From assembly GCF_019966545.1 (NCBI RefSeq), contig NZ_JAIMIC010000001.1, positions 310,001 through 374,000 of the forward strand: a stretch of 64,000 bases of DNA. Direction: 5' to 3'. Shown here in pieces: positions 1 to 9,033 of this stretch. Numbering within the stretch: position 1 is the first letter of the stretch; each line of letters starts with the position of its first letter. The notes beneath the pieces were generated by a model. That model did no database searches. It was not told where the DNA came from and was given only the letters and a program-made list of their open reading frames with translations. The translations under genes were made by a program, and so were the position numbers. This DNA is from Heliomarina baculiformis. Its GTDB lineage: Bacteria > Pseudomonadota > Alphaproteobacteria > Rhodobacterales > Rhodobacteraceae.

Positions 1-495
1 TCGGCGCTTGATGAAAGCGAAAACATCAGGCGCGCTGCGCAGCAATTGAGCGAAGCGCGTGATGTCCTGTTCCTCGGGCGCGGGCCGATGTACCCTCTTG
101 CTTTGGAAGGCGCTCTGAAACTAAAGGAAATCAGCTACATCCACGCCGAAGCTTATGCCTCCGGAGAATTGAAACACGGCCCGATTGCGCTGATCGACAA
201 GCATATGCCTGTCGTGGTCATGGCCCCTTGCGACGCGCTTTTCGACAAGACCGTTTCGAACATGCAGGAAGTCATGGCGCGCAAGGGACAGGTCGTGCTG
301 ATTTCCGACGGTGACGGTATTGCCGAAGCGAGCGATGGTGTTTGGCTGTCGATCAGGATGCCGAAAATTGCACCTGCACTTGCACCAATTCTCTATGCCA
401 TCCCGGCCCAATTGCTCGCCTATCACACGGCGGTGGCCAAAGGCACAGACGTGGACCAGCCCCGGAACCTGGCGAAATCCGTGACCGTAGAGTGA
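1..495 (+). CDS. glmS: Glutamine--fructose-6-phosphate aminotransferase, C-terminal fragment
   Basis: This is the 3' end of a gene that begins left of the window; the reading frame is open from base 1. About 164 residues are visible. They match the last sugar-isomerase (SIS) domain of GlmS, which makes glucosamine-6-phosphate from fructose-6-phosphate and glutamine as the first step toward UDP-GlcNAc for peptidoglycan and lipid A. The family signatures seen are FLGRG, the [17 protein letters not shown] stretch, the [12 protein letters not shown] stretch and the classic C-terminus LAKSVTVE. The N-terminal glutaminase domain lies outside. The next gene starts three bases after the stop, so the two are probably co-transcribed. 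Confidence 0.95.
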   Translation, partial: SALDESENIRRAAQQLSEARDVLFLGRGPMYPLALEGALKLKEISYIHAEAYASGELKHGPIALIDKHMPVVVMAPCDALFDKTVSNMQEVMARKGQVVLISDGDGIAEASDGVWLSIRMPKIAPALAPILYAIPAQLLAYHTAVAKGTDVDQPRNLAKSVTVE

Positions 496-498
496 ACG

Positions 499-1041
499 AT
501 GGCCAAGCAATTCCCTGCACTTACCGAAGATCATCGTAGATTCATCAAAGATCAGCACATGTTCTTTTCCGGTTCAGCCGGGCCGAGCGGACGAGTCAAT
601 ATTTCGCCCAAGGGCACGGATTCATTACGCATCATGGGTAAGAACCGCATATTGTGGATGAACCTTACAGGGTCCGGCAATGAAACGGCGGGTCACCTCA
701 AACAGGATCCGCGGAGGACGCTCATGTGGTGTTCCTTTACGGGCCGTCCCCTCATCCTTCGCTGCTATGGCACCGCAGAGACCTATCACCCAAGAGATGA
801 AGGATGGGACAGCCGCGCCGCTGAATTTCCCGCCCACCGCAGTGCGCGACAAATCTACGACATGACCGTAGACATGGTGCAAACCTCTTGCGGTTATGCC
901 GTGCCGTTCATGGATTTCGTACGGGACCGGGAAACCATGCAATCCTGGGTCGACGGAAAATCCGATGAAGACCTGCGCCAATACTGGCGCGACAAAAACA
1001 CCAGAACGCTGGACGGGCACGAAACCGGTATCCCGGTTTGA
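499..1041 (+). CDS. Pyridoxamine 5'-phosphate oxidase-like FMN-binding protein
   Basis: A 180-residue protein with a split-barrel flavin-binding fold of the pyridoxamine-phosphate-oxidase superfamily. The pattern HMFFSGSAGPSGRVNISPKG near residues 20-40 and RILWMNLTGSGNETAGHL near 50-67 is typical of the uncharacterised branch often annotated as pyridoxamine 5'-phosphate oxidase family. True PdxH residues are not obvious, so I do not assign vitamin B6 synthesis; flavin- or heme-related redox is equally possible. The start ATG lies three bases after glmS, indicating one transcript. It converges with the S4-domain gene, whose stop is immediately adjacent. The cellular role is unknown. Confidence 0.8.
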   Translation: MAKQFPALTEDHRRFIKDQHMFFSGSAGPSGRVNISPKGTDSLRIMGKNRILWMNLTGSGNETAGHLKQDPRRTLMWCSFTGRPLILRCYGTAETYHPRDEGWDSRAAEFPAHRSARQIYDMTVDMVQTSCGYAVPFMDFVRDRETMQSWVDGKSDEDLRQYWRDKNTRTLDGHETGIPV

Positions 1042-1410
1042 TCACTCACCACCCTCTTGCTTGAAAGCGTCCAGAGCGCGCCGATCTTTCTTGGTCGGCC
1101 TCTCCCCAACCCGTTCGACAGGCTTGGCTCGTTCCTCGGGTTCGGTAAGATCTTCGTAGAGTGTCTGGGCTTCGGGCGCTGGCCCGCGTCTGTTCCCAAT
1201 TGCAACTACACGAACGACCCGGACGCGCGCTCCTTGAGTAAAGGTCAGCACATCTTCGGGAGAAACCACCTGCGATGCTTTAGTAACACGCGTGCCATTC
1301 AGCCTGAGATTGCCGCTGCCGACTTCCTTCGTCGCCAGCGACCTCGTTTTGAAAAATCGGGCATACCAGAGCCACTTATCAACGCGCAGTTTTTCCGACG
1401 CGTCGCTCAT
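1042..1410 (-). CDS. hslR: S4-domain RNA-binding protein, Hsp15-like
   Basis: A 122-residue protein. Residues about 8-65 form an S4 RNA-binding domain (RVDKWLWYARFFKTRSLA, then GNLRLNGTRVTKASQVV), and the rest is a charged tail. This is the arrangement of Hsp15/HslR, which binds stalled 50S subunits carrying nascent chains and helps recycle them. In alphaproteobacteria it regularly sits directly after a SUV3-like helicase gene, as here: the helicase stop is only five bases upstream on the same strand, so the two are likely an RNA-handling operon. Assignment to the S4/HslR family is firm; the precise function rests on E. coli work. Confidence 0.85.
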   Translation of the reverse strand: MSDASEKLRVDKWLWYARFFKTRSLATKEVGSGNLRLNGTRVTKASQVVSPEDVLTFTQGARVRVVRVVAIGNRRGPAPEAQTLYEDLTEPEERAKPVERVGERPTKKDRRALDAFKQEGGE

Positions 1411-1415
1411 GGCGA

Positions 1416-4358
1416 TTACTTCTTGTCCTTAAGCCCCATTAGAGCGGCGGCAAAAGGATTATCCGGGTCTATCTTCTTTTCGTTCTTCGGCGGACGGGCG
1501 GAGTAATTGCCACCGGACTGGGGTTTGCCTTTACCCTGCGGTTTCTTCCCGCGCGGCTTGCCTTTACCCTGCGGCGCCTTGCCTGCCCCTGCCCCTCTCG
1601 GGCCTTTGGAACGTGCGTTCTGATTGGGCGTCCGGCCCCAGGTGAAGGTAAAGTAGACTTCGGTTTCGGGACCGGCGATCTCTGCATCTGCCGCCGTTCC
1701 GGGCGCAACCTCGGTTTCTGACATCTCCGGAATTTCAGCCGGAACTTCGGGCTCTTCGGCCTTTTCCTCGGCGATCGGCGCAACGCCGTCTGCGGGAATG
1801 TCTGCGGTTTCTTCGACAATATCTGCCGGCGCCGGTGTTTCCGGTGCTTCGACGACGCCGCCAGCCGGCGCATCATCGCCGCGATCCATAACGGGCGTGT
1901 CTTCAGATACCGTTTCGTCTTCTGTTCCGGTGCCTGCGGGTGCTTCTACCGGATCCGGCATGACCTTATCAGCCGGTTTCACCTTTTCCCGCTCGCCCCG
2001 TTCTGCGCGGTAACCAAGACCACCCATGAGATCGGCGAACTGTTCCAGCGTCATGCCAGTAATCGACAGCATGTCGGGTTTCGCTTCAAAACCTGCGCGG
2101 CTGTTTTCAGCCCGCAGCATGTCGGCAAGACGTTCCAGCATATCGATCCGGATCGCCCGTTCGCCTGCTTCGCGGTAACCGCACATGGTATGATACCCTT
2201 CGGGCGCATCCTTGACCGCCGGCACGGTGACCAGCCCCGGTGGCGGCGCTTCGGGAAATTCCTGCAGGTTCTTCGCCAGCGACCAGAGGACAAGCCGAAG
2301 GCGTGTCGGCGCGGGTTTGAGCAGCAGCGGCATGAAAATAGTGAACTGACCAAACCGCATGCCGTGCTTGCGCAGCGCGGCCCGTGCATCCTGATCAAGG
2401 TCTTTCACTTCCTGCGCCACTTCGGACCGGGGCAGAATGCCGTAGGCTTCGACCATGCGGAACGCAAAGCCCCGTGCGAGGCCGTTCAGAGTTTCATCAC
2501 GCTGGAGGTTCAGCAGCGGCTCGAACAGCGCAGCGATCTTGCGGTCAATGAAATGCTGAAGGCGGCGCTCGACCTTCTGGATGACTTCCGGTCCGGCAAC
2601 GTCATCAACAAAGACTTCGATACGCGGCTTCAGAGGCTCAGATCCGGCGACCAGTTTGCCGATGGCACTGTCGCCCCACATAAGGCCACCCTGCTCGGTA
2701 AAGTCGATCTCGGTATCGGGGGCATTGTAAAACCGGTCAGCCCGCAGATGGAATTGCGGCGCAAGCGCCTGAAGCGACGCCGATTTCAGCGCCTTTTCTT
2801 CTGCACCTGCCGCGCCCTTGTCAGCACGGAAACGGAAACCCTCAAGACGTCCGACAAATTCGCCCTCGACGGTCACATCACCTTTTTCGTTCACCTCGGC
2901 CAAAAGGGCCTCCTTTTGTTTGAGCCGGCGCAGAAGTACAGACGTACGCCGGTCCACAAATCTTTGCGTCAAACGCTCATGCAGAGCATCCGACACCCTA
3001 TCTTCTACAGCGCGTGTCTGAGCGCGCCAATGGCTTTCGTCCCGCGTCCAGCCTTTGCGTTGAGCCACATAAGTCCATGTGCGAATAAATGCCAGACGTT
3101 TGCTTAACGCATCGATATCCCCATCGGTTCGATCGATACGTTTGATTTGTCGCGCGATCCAATCATCAGGCACCTGACCGTTCTGATGCAGGTGGTTAAA
3201 GATGACCTCAAGCAAGGCGGCGTGTTCGGCATGGCTGATGCCACGGAAATCCGGGATACGGCAGACGTCCCAGAGCAGACGAACGGAGACGGCATCGCTG
3301 GCGCGGGCCGCGACCTCGGCGCTGGCAGACAAGGTACGCAGCGCTACCAGATCGTCCGCATCGCGCGCCTTGACGAGATTCTCGTTATCAGGCGAGGCTT
3401 CAAGCGACCGGATCAGCGCGTCGCAGGAGCCGAATTGTAGACCCGGGTTGCGCCAGTTTAGCTTTTTCAGAGGCGTGAAACGATGTTCCATGATCGCCTG
3501 CGCGACACCGTCATCTAGCGGACGCGCCTCGCCGGTGACGCCGAATGTCCCGTGCGACATGCCCCGCCCTGCCCGGCCCGCAATCTGCGCCAGTTCGTTC
3601 GGCGCCAGCGGGCGCATGCGGCGACCATCGAATTTGGTCAGCGAGGAAAATGCCACGTGATCGATATCAAGGTTCAGCCCCATCCCGATCGCATCCGTCG
3701 CGACGAGATAATCGACTTCGCCGTTTTGATACAGCGCGACCTGCGCGTTCCTCGTTCGCGGGCTAAGCGCCCCCATCACGACGGCGGCACCGCCTTTCTG
3801 ACGACGGATCAGTTCGGCAATGGCGTAGACGTTGTCGACGGAGAACCCCACGATGGCACTGCGCGGCGGCATCCGGCTGACCTTTTTCGCGCCGGAATAG
3901 ACCAGTTGAGACATGCGTTCACGCTGGACGAAACGTGCCTCGGGCACCAATTCGGCAATCGGCCCCCGCATTGTGTCCGACCCAAGGAAAAGGGTCTCAT
4001 GCAGCCCCCGTGACCGCAGGAGACGGTCGGTAAAAACATGCCCCCGTTCGGGGTCGGCACATAGCTGAATTTCGTCGACCGCAAGGAAATCACACCCCAT
4101 GCCTTCTGGCATAGCCTCGACCGTACAGACCCAATATTGCGTGCGCGGGGGGACGATACGCTCTTCGCCGGTGACAAGCGCCACGACAGACGGCCCGCGG
4201 ATCGCCACGATACGGTCGTAAACCTCACGCGCAAGCAGGCGAAGCGGCAGTCCGATCACCCCGGTACGGTGGCCCAGCATACGTTCGATAGCGTAATGTG
4301 TCTTGCCGGTATTCGTGGGGCCAAGGACGGCCACGACCCGTGATGATCCTGTCACCAT
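1416..4358 (-). CDS. SUV3-like superfamily 2 RNA/DNA helicase
   Basis: A 980-residue helicase of the Ski2/SUV3 class, the bacterial relative of the mitochondrial degradosome helicase SUPV3L1. Walker A is GPTNTGKT (residues 13-20), motif II is DEIQ (95-98) and motif VI is QIAGRAGR (about 260-267). A SUV3-like C-terminal helical part follows. The last roughly 250 residues are atypical: first an acidic, proline- and alanine-rich stretch, then a strongly basic glycine- and lysine-rich stretch that could bind nucleic acid. The start is supported by AGGAAG seven bases before ATG. It is followed by the S4 protein gene. I expect a role in RNA turnover or ribosome-linked RNA remodelling, by family inference only. 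Confidence 0.88.
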   Translation of the reverse strand: MVTGSSRVVAVLGPTNTGKTHYAIERMLGHRTGVIGLPLRLLAREVYDRIVAIRGPSVVALVTGEERIVPPRTQYWVCTVEAMPEGMGCDFLAVDEIQLCADPERGHVFTDRLLRSRGLHETLFLGSDTMRGPIAELVPEARFVQRERMSQLVYSGAKKVSRMPPRSAIVGFSVDNVYAIAELIRRQKGGAAVVMGALSPRTRNAQVALYQNGEVDYLVATDAIGMGLNLDIDHVAFSSLTKFDGRRMRPLAPNELAQIAGRAGRGMSHGTFGVTGEARPLDDGVAQAIMEHRFTPLKKLNWRNPGLQFGSCDALIRSLEASPDNENLVKARDADDLVALRTLSASAEVAARASDAVSVRLLWDVCRIPDFRGISHAEHAALLEVIFNHLHQNGQVPDDWIARQIKRIDRTDGDIDALSKRLAFIRTWTYVAQRKGWTRDESHWRAQTRAVEDRVSDALHERLTQRFVDRRTSVLLRRLKQKEALLAEVNEKGDVTVEGEFVGRLEGFRFRADKGAAGAEEKALKSASLQALAPQFHLRADRFYNAPDTEIDFTEQGGLMWGDSAIGKLVAGSEPLKPRIEVFVDDVAGPEVIQKVERRLQHFIDRKIAALFEPLLNLQRDETLNGLARGFAFRMVEAYGILPRSEVAQEVKDLDQDARAALRKHGMRFGQFTIFMPLLLKPAPTRLRLVLWSLAKNLQEFPEAPPPGLVTVPAVKDAPEGYHTMCGYREAGERAIRIDMLERLADMLRAENSRAGFEAKPDMLSITGMTLEQFADLMGGLGYRAERGEREKVKPADKVMPDPVEAPAGTGTEDETVSEDTPVMDRGDDAPAGGVVEAPETPAPADIVEETADIPADGVAPIAEEKAEEPEVPAEIPEMSETEVAPGTAADAEIAGPETEVYFTFTWGRTPNQNARSKGPRGAGAGKAPQGKGKPRGKKPQGKGKPQSGGNYSARPPKNEKKIDPDNPFAAALMGLKDKK

Positions 4359-4391
4359 CTGCTTCCTGACATTGAAGTGAATGGATCGCTC

Positions 4392-4961
4392 TTAGAGAGA
4401 CGTACCTTCGATACGTCCCTGTAACCGCTCCACCGCGGCAGCAACAGGTTCGCTGTGCGGATTTATCGCCAGGGCACGCACATAGGCATCATAGGCGCGC
4501 TGGGGGTAATCAAAGGTTTCCAACATTGCCCCCAATCCGTAGATCGCATCGTAGTTATTCGGGTTCAGCGCCAGCGCCCGTTCGATATCCGCCATGGCAG
4601 GCCCGAACAATTCCTTGGCAAAGTAGGCCGACGCACGCGCATGATACCCTTCGGCGAATTCCGGCGCATGATCGGTCAGGGCTGTCAGGTGTTCGATCGC
4701 CGCATCCACATCTTCCTGTTCCAGTGCTTCGCGACCACGCTTGAGCAGCAGATCCATCGCCGGAGAGCCGCTCTTGCTCCAGAGCGCCTGAAGCTGCCGG
4801 TCAAGGCGTTTTGCTTCGGTCGAATCGGCCTTTTTCAGCTCTTCGAGAAGCGCCGCTTCATCTGTTAAATCAGCGGTTTGACTACTCAAAGGTAAGGAAT
4901 ACATGACTAGAGCGAAAGCTGCCGCCACGGTACGTTTGAGATTGGGATGATGAATGCTCAT
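4392..4961 (-). CDS. Secreted tetratricopeptide-repeat protein
   Basis: A 189-residue protein with a hydrophobic N-terminal segment (about residues 10-27) followed by a likely signal peptidase site, so it is probably periplasmic. The remainder holds two or three TPR units: the phrases GYHARASAYFAKELFGPAMADIERALALNPNN and AIYGLGAMLETFDYPQRAYDAYVRALAINPH carry the expected small/aromatic/proline spacing (TPR helices, residues about 105-170). TPRs mediate protein-protein contacts; no partner can be named. It lies just upstream of the helicase gene on the same strand with a 33-base gap. Confidence 0.75.
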   Translation of the reverse strand: MSIHHPNLKRTVAAAFALVMYSLPLSSQTADLTDEAALLEELKKADSTEAKRLDRQLQALWSKSGSPAMDLLLKRGREALEQEDVDAAIEHLTALTDHAPEFAEGYHARASAYFAKELFGPAMADIERALALNPNNYDAIYGLGAMLETFDYPQRAYDAYVRALAINPHSEPVAAAVERLQGRIEGTSL

Positions 4962-5036
4962 AACAGGTCACAGTGTAACGTGGCGCGCGGCGAAGGCCAG
5001 AGACAAGCGTGTCAATTTTTCAACGAGAGGTAAAAT

Positions 5037-5327
5037 ATGAGCGAGTTTATGGAGCAGGCGACGGCGGAACTGAACGCCAAGATGGCGGCAGCTGATTTCG
5101 ACGGCACTGCAAAACTGAATATTTCCGACATGGGCACCATCATGCTGGACGGCACTGGCGCACGGATCGGCGATGAAGAGGCCGACGTGACGCTGACTGC
5201 CGATTCCGACACATTCAAATCGATTTTCGAGGGCGACATGAACCCCACGAGCGCCTTCATGACCGGCAAACTGGCTGTCGATGGCGATATGGGCATGGCG
5301 ATGAAACTGGCATCGGTGCTGGGCTGA
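5037..5327 (+). CDS. SCP2 sterol-carrier-like lipid-binding protein
   Basis: A 96-residue single-domain protein of the SCP2 fold. Features seen are the amphipathic start, the central DADVTL/LTADSDTFKSIFEGDMNPTSAFM type core (residues about 60-80) and the closing GKLAVDGDMGMAMKL segment, which is the family hallmark. SCP2 proteins carry hydrophobic ligands such as fatty acyl chains. GAGAGGTAAAAT precedes the ATG. The stop overlaps the start of the downstream hydrolase by one base (TGATG), which suggests translational coupling and a shared lipid-related task. Confidence 0.85.
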   Translation: MSEFMEQATAELNAKMAAADFDGTAKLNISDMGTIMLDGTGARIGDEEADVTLTADSDTFKSIFEGDMNPTSAFMTGKLAVDGDMGMAMKLASVLG

Positions 5328-6298
5328 TGACACTTGCGCAGGCTCCCTTCTTTGCAGAACTCGCAGACGGTCCCGATGGCGGGGCCGCCTATTGGTGCAC
5401 TGCCGAGGACGGGGTTCGCCTGCGCGTTGGCTATTGGCCGTGTGAAAATGCGCGGGGGACGGTTCTTTTGTTCCCCGGGCGCACGGAATTCGTCGAGAAA
5501 TACGGACGTACCGCCGGTGAATTCGCCGAACGTGGTTATGCGACCCTCGCGATCGACTGGCGCGGTCAGGGAATGGCAGACCGGTTGATCGAAGATCGGC
5601 GTGTCGGCCATGTCATCGAATTCACCGACTACCAGCGCGATGTACGTGCAGCCCTGAAAGTTGCCGAGGCGCTGGGAGCGCCTAAAGGCTGGCATCTTCT
5701 TGGTCATTCGATGGGCGGTGCCATTGGCTTGCGCGCGGCGCTTGAGGGCCTGCCGGTCGAAACCTGCAGTTTCACCGGGCCGATGTGGGGCATCTATATG
5801 TCCACGCTTGTTCGTCCTTTCGGCTGGGCACTGCCGCGTATGGCAAACCTCGTCGGCATGGGGACCCGCCTGCCCCCCAGCACCCGCTATGAGAGCTATG
5901 TACTGGTCAATCAGTTCGAAGACAACGTGCTGACACGCGACAGCGAGACCTATGAATTCATGCGCAATCAGCTGGTCGACAAGCCGGAACTCGCACTTGG
6001 CGGACCAAGCATGATCTGGCTGCGCGAAGGTCTGGAAGAATGCAAATACCTTGCGCGGCAAGCTTCGCCCGATATGCCCTGTCTGACCTTCATCGGTGAC
6101 AATGAACGTATCATCGACACGGTTGCCGTTCATGACCGGATGCGGCGGTGGCCGAACGGCACGCTGGATGTCGTCCCGAATGCCGAGCACGAGGTCCTGA
6201 TGGAACGCCCCGAAACCCGCAAACGGATCATGGAGATGCTCCAGGCGCATTTCGACGGCGCATTCGATCACGGCCAGAACAAGGCGCACTGCGCCTAG
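5327..6298 (+). CDS. Alpha/beta hydrolase, monoglyceride lipase / lysophospholipase L2 type
   Basis: A 323-residue serine hydrolase of the alpha/beta fold. The nucleophile elbow GHSMGG is near residue 125 and a histidine in NAEHEVLME near residue 288 fits the catalytic triad. The oxyanion region FPGRTEFVEKYG around residue 50 is typical of the PldB-like branch that hydrolyses lysophospholipids or monoacylglycerols. No signal peptide is seen, so it is probably cytosolic or peripheral. It is translationally coupled to the SCP2 protein, a plausible lipid donor. Substrate is inferred from the family only. Confidence 0.85.
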   Translation: MTLAQAPFFAELADGPDGGAAYWCTAEDGVRLRVGYWPCENARGTVLLFPGRTEFVEKYGRTAGEFAERGYATLAIDWRGQGMADRLIEDRRVGHVIEFTDYQRDVRAALKVAEALGAPKGWHLLGHSMGGAIGLRAALEGLPVETCSFTGPMWGIYMSTLVRPFGWALPRMANLVGMGTRLPPSTRYESYVLVNQFEDNVLTRDSETYEFMRNQLVDKPELALGGPSMIWLREGLEECKYLARQASPDMPCLTFIGDNERIIDTVAVHDRMRRWPNGTLDVVPNAEHEVLMERPETRKRIMEMLQAHFDGAFDHGQNKAHCA

Positions 6299-6342
6299 AT
6301 CTCCGGGATTGCTCTGCACATGCGGCGACCTAGGTTTGGCGC

Positions 6343-7356
6343 ATGAGCAAGTCGCAAGTTCTTACTTTCACGGATCGCGGGATCTATTGCCCCGCCGGGG
6401 ATTTCTATATCGATCCCTGGCGACCGGTTGACCGGGCGCTGATCACCCATGGTCACGCGGATCATGCGCGCGACGGTCACAACCGATACCTCGCCACGCA
6501 AGCCGCCGCCCCGATCCTGAAACATCGCCTCGGCGGCATTCGGCTCGAAACGATATGCTACGGGGAAACCCGCAACATTGACGGGGCCAAGGTATCTTTT
6601 CATCCCGCAGGTCACGTCCCGGGTTCAGCACAGATACGCGTCGAGGTGGACGGCGAGATCTGGGTCGTTTCTGGTGATTACAAGCTCGAACCCGACGGGC
6701 TGAGCGAGCCTTTTGAACCCGTCAAGTGCCACAGCTTTGTGACCGAAAGCACCTTTGGCCTGCCGATATTTCATTGGCAGGCGCAGGAAGAGGTCGCGGT
6801 TCAGATCAATGATTGGTGGCGCCACGCGATAGCCAACGGGATTACTCCGATGCTGGGCGCCTACTCCCTTGGCAAGGCACAACGCCTTTTGTCGCTGCTT
6901 GATTCGGACATAGGCCCTATTCTCAGCCACGGTGCGGTTGAAAACACCACGGCAATCCTGCGCGAACAGGGCTACACGCTACCCGACACGATTCTGGTCC
7001 AGCCCGACACGAAGGGCGCGGAATATCCCGACGCGCTTGTCATCGCGCCTCCCGGCGCACTTGGCAGCACATGGGCGCGGCGGTTTGGCAAGGTATCTAC
7101 AGGATTTGCCAGCGGCTGGATGCAGATGCGCGGTGTGCGCCGTCGCCGTTCGGTGGACCGAGGCTTTGTCATCTCGGATCACGCCGACTGGGACGGGCTT
7201 AACCGCGCGGTGACCGAGACCGGCGCCGAGAATGTCTTTGTCACGCATGGCTACACAGACATCTTCGCGCGCTGGCTAAAGGATCGCGGCCTGAACGCAG
7301 GTATCGTCAGCACCGAATACGAAGGCGAAGCGGCAGAAGGCGCAGAGGCCGAATGA
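6343..7356 (+). CDS. Ligase-associated DNA exonuclease, metallo-beta-lactamase fold
   Basis: A 337-residue MBL-fold nuclease. The metal-binding signature HGHADHA is at residues 36-42, a further metal histidine lies in HPAGHVPGSAQI (about 88-99), and beta-CASP-like features such as SDHADWDGL occur near residue 280. It belongs to the group annotated as ligase-associated DNA exonuclease because it is almost always encoded next to an ATP-dependent ligase. Here its stop overlaps the ligase start by four bases (ATGA), indicating coupled translation. The pair is thought to process and seal DNA ends in a cross-link or double-strand-break response. Confidence 0.92.
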   Translation: MSKSQVLTFTDRGIYCPAGDFYIDPWRPVDRALITHGHADHARDGHNRYLATQAAAPILKHRLGGIRLETICYGETRNIDGAKVSFHPAGHVPGSAQIRVEVDGEIWVVSGDYKLEPDGLSEPFEPVKCHSFVTESTFGLPIFHWQAQEEVAVQINDWWRHAIANGITPMLGAYSLGKAQRLLSLLDSDIGPILSHGAVENTTAILREQGYTLPDTILVQPDTKGAEYPDALVIAPPGALGSTWARRFGKVSTGFASGWMQMRGVRRRRSVDRGFVISDHADWDGLNRAVTETGAENVFVTHGYTDIFARWLKDRGLNAGIVSTEYEGEAAEGAEAE

Positions 7357-8942
7357 AACGCTTCGCAAGGCTATTCAGGGAAATAGACGGCAGCACCAAA
7401 ACAACGGTGAAGGTGGCGGCCCTCGCATCCTATTTTCAGGAAGCTCCGGATGACGACAGGTTGTGGACGATAGCTCTCTTTTCCGGCCGCCGACCGAAGC
7501 GGGCGATCACGACCACCCGTCTCAGGGAGTGGGCTGCGGAAAAAGCGGGTTTACCGCTCTGGCTTCTCGAAGAATGTTACCCGGTGGTCGGGGATCTGGC
7601 GGAAACCATCGCGCTATTACTACCGGAACCGGATGCGGCGCTCGACCTCAGCCTGACGGAATGGATCAATAGGCTGCGCGATCTGGCGCAACAGCCCGAA
7701 GAAACGCGCAAAACCATCATTCTCGACGCCTGGGACAAGCTGGACACGACCGAGCGGTTTCTGTTCAATAAGCTGATAACTGGCGGTTTCCGCATTGGCG
7801 TCAGCCAGAAACTAATGACCCGCGCCCTGTCACAGGCAACCGGCAAACCCGAGCCCGAACTTGCGCATCGCCTCATGGGCAACTGGACCCCGGACGACAC
7901 GAGCTGGCATGACCTGATCGAATCCGAAGACGGCTCGACCGACAACTCCCGGCCCTACCCGTTCTATCTTGCTTACGCACTGGAAGACGAGCCCGACGCG
8001 CTGGGATCGCCCGAGGACTGGCATGCGGAATGGAAGTGGGATGGCATTCGCGGCCAGCTGATCCTGCGCGGCGGCGAGCAATATCTATGGTCACGCGGCG
8101 AAGAACTGATCACCGACACCTTCCCCGAGTTTTCCCGCGCCAAGGATTTTGTGCCCGAAGGCACGGTATTGGACGGCGAAATTCTCGTCTGGAATGATGG
8201 ACCCGAACCATTCAACGCCCTGCAGAAAAGGCTCGGTCGGAAATCGGTCTCGCGCAAAATGCTCAGTGAGTTACCCGTAGTGCTTTATGCCTACGATCTG
8301 ATTGAATTCGCGGGCGAAGACATGCGCCAGCGGCCGCTTGAGGATCGCCGTGCGAAACTGGCCACGATCTTTGATCAGCTGCCGGAGGAAGCGCCCCTTC
8401 GCCTTTCCCCGCGACTGCCATTTGCCGCGTGGGACGAGCTTGGCGAAATCCGTGAAACGGCCCGGGACAACCGGGCCGAAGGCCTCATGCTCAAGCGCAA
8501 CGACAGTCCCTATCTGGCTGGCCGTAAAAAAGGCGACTGGTGGAAATGGAAACTCGCCCCGCTGACCATCGACGCGGTGATGATCTATGCGCAATCGGGA
8601 AGCGGACGTCGGGCCAATCTTTTCACCGATTTCACCTTTGCGGTCTGGAACGGCGATGATCTCGTGCCGTTCACGAAAGCCTATTCCGGGCTGAGCGATG
8701 AAGAATTCCGCAAAATTACCGCCTGGGTCCGCAAGAATACGCAGGAGCGTTTCGGTCCCGTGCGACAGGTGACACCCGAGCATGTCTTTGAAATCGCTTT
8801 CGAAGGCATCCACGCCAGTCCGCGCCACAAGTCCGGCGTCGCATTGCGCTTTCCGCGTATCTCCCGATGGCGTCAGGACAAACCCCTGCAAGAAGCGAAT
8901 ACGCTCGATGACCTCAAGGAAATGCTTGCCATTTACGGTTAA
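7353..8942 (+). CDS. ATP-dependent DNA ligase, cisplatin-response type
   Basis: A 529-residue ATP-dependent ligase. An N-terminal DNA-binding region (about 1-200) is followed by the nucleotidyltransferase core with motif I KWDGIR at residues 228-233, whose lysine forms the ligase-AMP intermediate, then the LDGEILVW motif III and KRNDSPYLAGRKKGDWWKWK motifs IV-V region, and a C-terminal OB fold. It matches the group called cisplatin damage response ATP-dependent DNA ligase. Other genomes often add a DEXH helicase and a PdeM phosphoesterase; neither is here. It is an accessory repair ligase, since NAD-dependent LigA is the replicative enzyme in bacteria. Confidence 0.92.
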   Translation: MKRFARLFREIDGSTKTTVKVAALASYFQEAPDDDRLWTIALFSGRRPKRAITTTRLREWAAEKAGLPLWLLEECYPVVGDLAETIALLLPEPDAALDLSLTEWINRLRDLAQQPEETRKTIILDAWDKLDTTERFLFNKLITGGFRIGVSQKLMTRALSQATGKPEPELAHRLMGNWTPDDTSWHDLIESEDGSTDNSRPYPFYLAYALEDEPDALGSPEDWHAEWKWDGIRGQLILRGGEQYLWSRGEELITDTFPEFSRAKDFVPEGTVLDGEILVWNDGPEPFNALQKRLGRKSVSRKMLSELPVVLYAYDLIEFAGEDMRQRPLEDRRAKLATIFDQLPEEAPLRLSPRLPFAAWDELGEIRETARDNRAEGLMLKRNDSPYLAGRKKGDWWKWKLAPLTIDAVMIYAQSGSGRRANLFTDFTFAVWNGDDLVPFTKAYSGLSDEEFRKITAWVRKNTQERFGPVRQVTPEHVFEIAFEGIHASPRHKSGVALRFPRISRWRQDKPLQEANTLDDLKEMLAIYG

Positions 8943-9033
8943 CCCTTTCCTTCTATTTAACCCCAAGCCACGCGCCATTGTTATCCGATCCGGTGGCGAC
9001 TAGATGTTGGACGAACGATGAAAGAGGATTCAG

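Noticed and set aside
5012-6319. 435-codon open frame antisense to the SCP2 and hydrolase genes
   Set aside because: Spans two real genes on the opposite strand; no domain.
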